Positions 51,921 to 61,873 of a stretch of DNA of 64,000 nucleotides are shown here, in pieces. The position numbers were made by a program, and so were the translations under genes. The notes under the pieces were generated by a model. That model worked only from the letters and a program-made list of their open reading frames with translations. It had not been told where the DNA came from and searched no databases. Numbering within the stretch: the first letter of the stretch is position 1; each line of letters starts with the position of its first letter. Source of the stretch: Hydractinia symbiolongicarpus (Eukaryota; Cnidaria; Hydrozoa; Anthoathecata; Hydractiniidae); NCBI RefSeq assembly GCF_029227915.1, contig NC_079882.1, positions 186,001-250,000 on the forward strand, written 5' to 3'.

Positions 51921-54559
51921 CTCGAGCGTTTTAGTGCCGAAAAAATAATTTAAAAAATCGTTCAGAAAAAGAGTTTACTCCCTGGGTAATTTCTTTGTAT
52001 ACTTTTGACTATACGGGCCGAGTCCGGGATTTACGGGAAATCGCGGGTTTTCGTTTGCCGGCGATTAAACTTCTTTTATTCAGCGTCTCATCGAAAATGA
52101 AAACATTTTTGAAAATTACAAGTCTCATACGTTTTAGTAATGAAAAAAGAATTTAAAAAAACGTTCGGGAAAAGAGTTTACTCCCTGGGTACCTTCTTTG
52201 TATACTTTTGACTATACGGGTCGACTCCGGGGTTTACGGGAAATCGCGTGTTTTCGTTTGCCGGCGATTAAACTTCTTTTATTCACCGTCTCATCAAAAA
52301 TGAAAACATTTTTGAAAACTACAAGTCTCATGCGTTTTAGTGATGAAAAAATGATTTAAAAATTCGTTCGGGAAATGAGTTTACTCCCTGGGTACTTTCT
52401 TTGTATACTTTTGACTATACGGGCCGAGTCCGGGATTTACGGGAAATCGCGTGTTTTCGTTTGCCGGCGATTAAACTCCTTTTTTTCAGCGTCTCATCAA
52501 AAATAAATTTTTTTTTGAAAACTACAAGTCTCATGCGTTTTACTGGTGAAAAAATAATTTAAAAAATCGTTCCGGGAAATGAGTTTACTCCCTGGGTACT
52601 TTCTTTGTATACTTCTGACTAAACGGGCCGAGTCAGGGACTTACGGGAAATCGCGGATTTCCGTTTGCCGGCGATTAAACTTCTTTTTGTCAGCGTCTCC
52701 TTAAAAATGAAAACATTTTTGAAAACTACAAGTCTCATGCGTTTTAGTGCTGAAAAAATAATTTAAAAAATCGTTCAGAAAAAGAGTTTACTCCCTGGGT
52801 AATTTCTTTGTATACTTTTGACTATACGGGCCGAGTCCGGGATTTACGGGAAATCGCGGGTTTTCGTTTGCCGGCGATTAAACTTCTTTTATTCAGCGTC
52901 TCATCGAAAATGAAAACATTTTTGAAAATTACAAGTCTCATACATTTTAGTAATGAAAAAATAATTTAAAAAAACGTTCGGGAAATGAGTTTACTCCCTG
53001 GGTACCTTCTTTGTATACTTTTGACTATCCGGGTCGACTCCGGGGTTTACGGGAAATCGCGTGTTTCCGTTTTCCGGCGATTAAACTTCTTTTATCCACC
53101 GTCTCATCAAAAATGAAAACATTTTTGAAAACTACAAGTCTCATGCGTTTTAGTGATGAAAAAATGATTTAAAAATTCGTTCGGGAAATGAGTTTACTCC
53201 CTGGGTACTTTCTTTGTATACTTTTGACTATACGGGCCGAGTCCGGGATTTACGGGAAATCGCGTGTTTTCGTTTGCCGGCGATTAAACTCCTTTTTTTC
53301 AGCGTCTCATCAAAAATAAATTTTTTTTTGAAAACTACAAGTCTCATGCGTTTTACTGGTGAAAAAATAATTTAAAAAATCGTTCCGGGAAATGAGTTTA
53401 CTCCCTGGGTACTTTCTTTGTATACTTCTGACTAAACGGGCCGAGTCAGGGACTTACGGGAAATCGCGGGTTTCCGTTTGCCGGCGATTAAACTTCTTTT
53501 TGTCAGCGTCTCCTTGAAAATGAAAACATTTTTGAAAACTACAAGTCTCATGCGTTTTAGTGCTGAAAAAATAATTTAAAAAATCGTTCGGAAAATGAGT
53601 TTACTCCCTGGGTAATTTCTTTGTATACGTTTGACTATACGGGCCGAGTCCGGGATTTACGGGAAATCGTGGGTTTTCGTTTGCCGGCGATTAAACTTCT
53701 TTTATTCAGCGTCTCATCAAAATGGAAAACATTTTTAAAAATTACAAGTCTCATGCGATTTACTGGTAAAAAAATAATTTAAAAAATCGTTCGGGAAATG
53801 AGTTTACTCCCTGGGTACTTTCTTTTTATACTTCTGACTAAACGGTCCGAGTCAGAAATTTACGGGAAATCGCGGGTTTCCGTTTGCCGGCGATTAAACT
53901 TCTTTTTGTCAGCGTCTCATTAAAAATAAAAACATTTTTGAAAACTACAAGTCTCATGCGTTTTAGTGCTGAAAAATAATTTAAAAAATCGTTCGGAAAA
54001 TGAGTTTACTCCCTGGGTAATTTCTTTGTATACGTTTGACTATACGGGCCGAGTCCGGGATTTACGGGAAATCGTGGGTTTTCGTTTGCCGGCGATTAAA
54101 CTTCTTTTATTCAGCGTCTCATCAAAATGGAAAACATTTTTAAAAATTACAAGTCTCATGCGATTTACTGGTAAAAAAATAATTTAAAAAATCGTTCGGG
54201 AAATGAGTTTACTCCCTGGGTACTTTCTTTTTATACTTCTGACTAAACGGTCCGAGTCAGAAATTTACGGGAAATCGCGGGTTTCCGTTTGCCGGCGATT
54301 AAACTTCTTTTTGTCAGCGTCTCATTAAAAATAAAAACATTTTTGAAAACTACAAGTCTCATGCGTTTTAGTGCTGAAAAATAATTTAAAAAATCGTTCG
54401 GGAAATGAGTTTACTCCCTGGGTACTTTCTTTTTATACTTCTGACTAAACGGTCCGAGTCAGAAATTTACGGGAAATCGCGGGTTTCCGTTTGCCGGCGA
54501 TTAAACTTCTTTTTGTCAGCGTCTCATTAAAAATAAAAACATTTTTGAAAACTACAAGT
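51921..54559 (+). repeat. Thirteen-monomer version, with R3'-R5 amplification
   Basis: The canonical ten are followed by three extra monomers: R3'-like at 53953 and R5 at 54155 (both with the tttttaaaaatt and ctttttatac marks of the preceding pair), and a mosaic at 54358. The two extra gctgaaaaataat monomers are 202 bp. Total is 2639 bp. Confidence 0.88.
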
Positions 54560-56794
54560 CTCGAGCGTTTTAGTGCCGAAAAAATAATTTAAAAAATCGT
54601 TCAGAAAAAGAGTTTACTCCCTGGGTAATTTCTTTGTATACTTTTGACTATACGGGCCGAGTCCGGGATTTACGGGAAATCGCGGGTTTTCGTTTGCCGG
54701 CGATTAAACTTCTTTTATTCAGCGTCTCATCGAAAATGAAAACATTTTTGAAAATTACAAGTCTCATACGTTTTAGTAATGAAAAAAGAATTTAAAAAAA
54801 CGTTCGGGAAAAGAGTTTACTCCCTGGGTACCTTCTTTGTATACTTTTGACTATACGGGTCGACTCCGGGGTTTACGGGAAATCGCGTGTTTTCGTTTGC
54901 CGGCGATTAAACTTCTTTTATTCACCGTCTCATCAAAAATGAAAACATTTTTGAAAACTACAAGTCTCATGCGTTTTAGTGATGAAAAAATGATTTAAAA
55001 ATTCGTTCGGGAAATGAGTTTACTCCCTGGGTACTTTCTTTGTATACTTTTGACTATACGGGCCGAGTCCGGGATTTACGGGAAATCGCGTGTTTTCGTT
55101 TGCCGGCGATTAAACTCCTTTTTTTCAGCGTCTCATCAAAAATAAATTTTTTTTTGAAAACTACAAGTCTCATGCGTTTTACTGGTGAAAAAATAATTTA
55201 AAAAATCGTTCCGGGAAATGAGTTTACTCCCTGGGTACTTTCTTTGTATACTTCTGACTAAACGGGCCGAGTCAGGGACTTACGGGAAATCGCGGATTTA
55301 CGTTTGCCGGCGATTAAACTTCTTTTTGTCAGCGTCTCCTTAAAAATGAAAACATTTTTGAAAACTACAAGTCTCATGCGTTTTAGTGCTGAAAAAATAA
55401 TTTAAAAAATCGTTCAGAAAAAGAGTTTACTCCCTGGGTAATTTCTTTGTATACTTTTGACTATACGGGCCGAGTCCGGGATTTACGGGAAATCGCGGGT
55501 TTTCGTTTGCCGGCGATTAAACTTCTTTTATTCAGCGTCTCATCGAAAATGAAAACATTTTTGAAAATTACAAGTCTCATACATTTTAGTAATGAAAAAA
55601 TAATTTAAAAAAACGTTCGGGAAATGAGTTTACTCCCTAGGTACCTTCTTTGTATACTTTTGACTATGCGGGTCGACTCCGGGGTTTACGGGAAATCGCG
55701 TGTTTCCGTTTTCCGGCGATTCAACTTCTTTTATCCACCGTCTCATCAAAAATGAAAACATTTTTGAAAACTACAAGTCTCATGCGTTTTAGTGATGAAA
55801 AAATGATTTAAAAATTCGTTCGGGAAATGAGTTTACTCCCTGGGTACTTTCTTTGTATACTTTTGACTATACGGGCCGAGTCCGGGATTTACGGGAAATC
55901 GCGTGTTTTCGTTTGCCGGCGATTAAACTCCTTTTTTTCAGCGTCTCATCAAAAATAAATTTTTTTTTGAAAACTACAAGTCTCATGCGTTTTACTGGTG
56001 AAAAAATAATTTAAAAAATCGTTCCGGGAAATGAGTTTACTCCCTGGGTACTTTCTTTGTATACTTCTGACTAAACGGGCCGAGTCAGGGACTTACGGGA
56101 AATCGCGGGTTTCCGTTTGCCGGCGATTAAACTTCTTTTTGTCAGCGTCTCCTTGAAAATGAAAACATTTTTGAAAACTACAAGTCTCATGCGTTTTAGT
56201 GCTGAAAAAATAATTTAAAAAATCGTTCGGAAAATGAGTTTACTCCCTGGGTAATTTCTTTGTATACTTTTGACTATGCGGGTCGACTCCGGGGTTTACG
56301 GGAAATCGCGTGTTTTCGTTTGCCGGCGATTAAACTTCCTTTTTTCAGCGTCTCATCAAAAATGAAAAAAATTTTGAAAATTACAAGTCTCATGCGTTTT
56401 AGTGCTGAAGAAATAATTTAAAAAATCGTTCGGGAAATGAGTTTACTCCCTGGGTACTTTCTTTGTGTACTTTTGACCATACGGCCCGACTCCGGGGTTT
56501 ACGGGAAATCGCGGGTTTTCGTTTGCCGGCGATTAAACTTCTTTTATTCAGCGTCTCATCAAAATGGAAAACATTTTTGAAAATTACAAGTCTCATGCGA
56601 TTTACTGGTAAAAAAATAATTTAAAAAATCGTTCGGGAAATGAGTTTACTCCCTGGGTACTTTCTTTGTATACTTCTGACTAAACGGTCCGAGTCAGAAA
56701 TTTACGGGAAATCGCGGGTTTCCGTTTGCCGGCGATTAAACTTCTTTTTGTCAGCGTCTCATTAAAAATAAAAACATTTTTGAAAACTACAAGT
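54560..56794 (+). repeat. Eleven-monomer version with an R8 insertion
   Basis: The R3' at 56186 has a different second half (ctatgcgggtcgactcc). It is followed by R8 at 56389 (gctgaagaaataat, tgtgtacttttgacc, cggcccgactccgggg) before R5. Length is 2235 bp. Confidence 0.87.
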
Positions 56795-58216
56795 CTCGAG
56801 CGTTTTAGTGCCGAAAAAATAATTTAAAAAATCGTTCAGAAAAAGAGTTTACTCCCTGGGTAATTTCTTTGTATACTTTTGACTATACGGGCCGAGTCCG
56901 GGATTTACGGGAAATCGCGGGTTTTCGTTTGCCGGCGATTAAACTTCTTTTATTCAGCGTCTCATCGAAAATGAAAACATTTTTGAAAATTACAAGTCTC
57001 ATACGTTTTAGTAATGAAAAAAGAATTTAAAAAAACGTTCGGGAAAAGAGTTTACTCCCTGGGTACCTTCTTTGTATACTTTTGACTATACGGGTCGACT
57101 CCGGGGTTTACGGGAAATCGCGTGTTTTCGTTTGCCGGCGATTAAACTTCTTTTATTCACCGTCTCATCAAAAATGAAAACATTTTTGAAAACTACAAGT
57201 CTCATGCGTTTTAGTGATGAAAAAATGATTTAAAAATTCGTTCGGGAAATAAGTTTACTCCCTGGGTACTTTCTTTGTATACTTTTGACTATACGGGCCG
57301 AGTCCGGGATTTACGGGAAATCGCGTGTTTTCGTTTGCCGGCGATTAAACTCCTTTTTTTCAGCGTCTCATCAAAAATAAATTTTTTTTTGAAAACTACA
57401 AGTCTCATGCGTTTTACTGGTGAAAAAATAATTTAAAAAATCGTTCCGGGAAATGAGTTTACTCCCTGGGTACTTTCTTTGTATACTTCTGACTAAACGG
57501 GCCGAGTCAGGGACTTACGGGAAATCGCGGATTTCCGTTTGCCGGCGATTAAACTTCTTTTTGTCAGCGTCTCCTTAAAAATGAAAACATTTTTGAAAAC
57601 TACAAGTCTCATGCGTTTTAGTGCTGAAAAAATAATTTAAAAAATCGTTCAGAAAAAGAGTTTACTCCCTGGGTAATTTCTTTGTATACTTTTGACTATG
57701 CGGGTCGACTCCGGGGTTTACGGGAAATCGCGTGTTTTCGTTTGCCGGCGATTAAACTTCCTTTTTTCAGCGTCTCATCAAAAATGAAAAAAATTTTGAA
57801 AATTACAAGTCTCATGCGTTTTAGTGCTGAAGAAATAATTTAAAAAATCGTTCGGGAAATGAGTTTACTCCCTGGGTACTTTCTTTGTGTACTTTTGACT
57901 ATACGGCCCGACTCCGGGGTTTACGGGAAATCGCGGGTTTTCGTTTGCCGGCGATTAAACTTCTTTTATTCAGCGTCTCATCAAAATGGAAAACATTTTT
58001 GAAAATTACAAGTCTCATGCGATTTACTGGTAAAAAAATAATTTAAAAAATCGTTCGGGAAATGAGTTTACTCCCTGGGTACTTTCTTTGTATACTTCTG
58101 ACTAAACGGTCCGAGTCAGAAATTTACGGGAAATCGCGGGTTTCCGTTTGCCGGCGATTAAACTTCTTTTTGTCAGCGTCTCATTAAAAATAAAAACATT
58201 TTTGAAAACTACAAGT
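56795..58216 (+). repeat. Seven-monomer contracted version
   Basis: The order is R6-R7-R1-R2, then a mosaic that starts as R3 and ends as the pre-R8 tail, R8 and R5. The R4-R1-R2 part is missing. The monomer at 57201 has gaaataag, a mark shared with later R1 copies. Length is 1422 bp. Confidence 0.87.
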
Positions 58217-59638
58217 CTCGAGCGTTTTAGTGCCGAAAAAATAATTTAAAAAATCGTTCAGAAAAAGAGTTTACTCCCTGGGTAATTTCTTTGTATACTT
58301 TTGACTATACGGGCCGAGTCCGGGATTTACGGGAAATCGCGGGTTTTCGTTTGCCGGCGATTAAACTTCTTTTATTCAGCGTCTCATCGAAAATGAAAAC
58401 ATTTTTGAAAATTACAAGTCTCATACGTTTTAGTAATGAAAAAAGAATTTAAAAAAACGTTCGGGAAAAGAGTTTACTCCCTGGGTACCTTCTTTGTATA
58501 CTTTTGACTATACGGGTCGACTCCGGGGTTTACGGGAAATCGCGTGTTTTCGTTTGCCGGCGATTAAACTTCTTTTATTCACCGTCTCATCAAAAATGAA
58601 AACATTTTTGAAAACTACAAGTCTCATGCGTTTTAGTGATGAAAAAATGATTTAAAAATTCGTTCGGGAAATAAGTTTACTCCCTGGGTACTTTCTTTGT
58701 ATACTTTTGACTATACGGGCCGAGTCCGGGATTTACGGGAAATCGCGTGTTTTCGTTTGCCGGCGATTAAACTCCTTTTTTTCAGCGTCTCATCAAAAAT
58801 AAATTTTTTTTTGAAAACTACAAGTCTCATGCGTTTTACTGGTGAAAAAATAATTTAAAAAATCGTTCCGGGAAATGAGTTTACTCCCTGGGTACTTTCT
58901 TTGTATACTTCTGACTAAACGGGCCGAGTCAGGGACTTACGGGAAATCGCGGATTTCCGTTTGCCGGCGATTAAACTTCTTTTTGTCAGCGTCTCCTTAA
59001 AAATGAAAACATTTTTGAAAACTACAAGTCTCATGCGTTTTAGTGCTGAAAAAATAATTTAAAAAATCGTTCAGAAAAAGAGTTTACTCCCTGGGTAATT
59101 TCTTTGTATACTTTTGACTATACGGGCCGAGTCCGGGATTTACGGGAAATCGCGGGTTTTCGTTTGCCGGCGATTAAACTTCTTTTATTCAGCGTCTCAT
59201 CGAAAATGAAAACATTTTTGAAAATTACAAGTCTCATACATTTTAGTAATGAAAAAATAATTTAAAAAAACGTTCGGGAAATGAGTTTACTCCCTAGGTA
59301 CCTTCTTTGTATACTTTTGACTATGCGGGTCGACTCCGGGGTTTACGGGAAATCGCGTGTTTCCGTTTTCCGGCGATTAAACTTCTTTTATCCACCGTCT
59401 CATCAAAAATGAAAACATTTTTGAAAACTACAAGTCTCATGCGTTTTAGTGATGAAAAAATGATTTAAAAATTCGTTCGGGAAATGAGTTTACTCCCTGG
59501 GACCTTTCTTTGTATACTTTTGACTATACGGGCCGAGTCCGGGATTTACGGGAAATCGCGTGTTTTCGTTTGCCGGCGATTAAACTCCTTTTTTTCAGCG
59601 TCTCATCAAAAATAAATTTTTTTTTGAAAACTACAAGT
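58217..59638 (+). repeat. Partial unit R6 to R1
   Basis: This runs R6-R7-R1-R2-R3-R4-R1, with ctaggtacc in R4 and gggacctttc in the second R1. It then breaks off into divergent monomers. The stretch from 58623 is echoed at 60248 (1625 bp). Confidence 0.85.
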
Positions 59639-60044
59639 CTCATGCGTTTTAGTGATGAAAAAATAATTTAAAAAATCGTTCAGGAAATGCGTTTACTTCC
59701 TGGGTACTTTCTTTGTATACTTTTGACTATACGGGCCGAGTCAGGGATTTACGAGATATCGCGTGTTTTCGTTTGCCGGCGATTCAACATCTTTTTTTAA
59801 GCGTCTCATCAAAAATGAAAAAGTTTTTGAAAATTACATGTCTCATGCGTTTTAGTGCTGAAAAAATAATTTAAAAAATCGTTCGGGAAATGAGTTTACT
59901 CCCTGGGTACTTTCTTTGTGTACTTTTGACTATACGGGCCGAGTCCGGGATTTACGGGAAATCGCGGGTTTTCGTTTGCCGGCGATTAAACTTCTTTTAT
60001 TCAGCGTCTCATCGAAAATGAAAACATTTTTGAAAATTACAAGT
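59639..60044 (+). repeat. Two divergent monomers interrupting the unit
   Basis: Monomers at 59639 and 59842 carry many private changes (gaaatgcg, acttcctggg, acgagatatc, gattcaacatc, aagcgtctc, tacatgtctc) and replace R2-R3'-R5-R6. Confidence 0.8.
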
Positions 60045-61873
60045 CTCATACGTTTTAGTAATGAAAAAAGAATTTAAAAAAACGTTCGGGAAAAGAGTTT
60101 ACTCCCTGGGTACCTTCTTTGTATACTTTTGACTATACGGGTCGACTCCGGGGTTTACGGGAAATCGCGTGTTTTCGTTTGCCGGCGATTAAACTTCTTT
60201 TATTCACCGTCTCATCAAAAATGAAAACATTTTTGAAAACTACAAGTCTCATGCGTTTTAGTGATGAAAAAATGATTTAAAAATTCGTTCGGGAAATAAG
60301 TTTACTCCCTGGGTACTTTCTTTGTATACTTTTGACTATACGGGCCGAGTCCGGGATTTACGGGAAATCGCGTGTTTTCGTTTGCCGGCGATTAAACTCC
60401 TTTTTTTCAGCGTCTCATCAAAAATAAATTTTTTTTTGAAAACTACAAGTCTCATGCGTTTTACTGGTGAAAAAATAATTTAAAAAATCGTTCCGGGAAA
60501 TGAGTTTACTCCCTGGGTACTTTCTTTGTATACTTCTGACTAAACGGGCCGAGTCAGGGACTTACGGGAAATCGCGGATTTCCGTTTGCCGGCGATTAAA
60601 CTTCTTTTTGTCAGCGTCTCCTTAAAAATGAAAACATTTTTGAAAACTACAAGTCTCATGCGTTTTAGTGCTGAAAAAATAATTTAAAAAATCGTTCAGA
60701 AAAAGAGTTTACTCCCTGGGTAATTTCTTTGTATACTTTTGACTATACGGGCCGAGTCCGGGATTTACGGGAAATCGCGGGTTTTCGTTTGCCGGCGATT
60801 AAACTTCTTTTATTCAGCGTCTCATCGAAAATGAAAACATTTTTGAAAATTACAAGTCTCATACATTTTAGTAATGAAAAAATAATTTAAAAAAACGTTC
60901 GGGAAATGAGTTTACTCCCTAGGTACCTTCTTTGTATACTTTTGACTATGCGGGTCGACTCCGGGGTTTACGGGAAATCGCGTGTTTCCGTTTTCCGGCG
61001 ATTAAACTTCTTTTATCCACCGTCTCATCAAAAATGAAAACATTTTTGAAAACTACAAGTCTCATGCGTTTTAGTGATGAAAAAATGATTTAAAAATTCG
61101 TTCGGGAAATGAGTTTACTCCCTGGGACCTTTCTTTGTATACTTTTGACTATACGGGCCGAGTCCGGGATTTACGGGAAATCGCGTGTTTTCGTTTGCCG
61201 GCGATTAAACTCCTTTTTTTCAGCGTCTCATCAAAAATAAATTTTTTTTTGAAAACTACAAGTCTCATGCGTTTTACTGGTGAAAAAATAATTTAAAAAA
61301 TCGTTCCGGGAAATGAGTTTACTCCCTGGGTACTTTCTTTGTATACTTCTGACTAAACGGGCCGAGTCAGGGACTTACGGGAAATCGCGGGTTTCCGTTT
61401 GCCGGCGATTAAACTTCTTTTTGTCAGCGTCTCCTAGAAAATGAAAACATTTTTGAAAACTACAAGTCTCATGCGTTTTAGTGCTGAAAAAATAATTTAA
61501 AAAATCGTTCGGAAAATGAGTTTACTCCCTGGGTAATTTCTTTGTATACTTTTGACTATGCCGGTCGACTCCGGGGTTTACGGGAAATCGCGTGTTTTCG
61601 TTTGCCGGCGATTAAACTTCCTTTTTTCAGCGTCTCATCAAAAATGAAAAAAATTTTGAAAATTACAAGTCTCATGCGTTTTAGTGCTGAAGAAATAATT
61701 TAAAAAATCGTTCGGGAAATGAGTTTACTCCCTGGGTACTTTCTTTGTGTACTTTTGACTATACGGCCCGACTCCGGGGTTTACGGGAAATCGCGGGTTT
61801 TCGTTTGCCGGCGATTAAACTTCTTTTATTCAGTGTCTCATCAAAAATGAAAACATTTTTTAAAACTACAAGT
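60045..61873 (+). repeat. Last recognisable copy of the right-hand unit
   Basis: The order is R7-R1-R2-R3-R4-R1-R2-R3'-R8. The marks gaaataag, ctaggtacc and gggacctttc match 58623-59638. No CTCGAG monomer follows. Confidence 0.85.
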
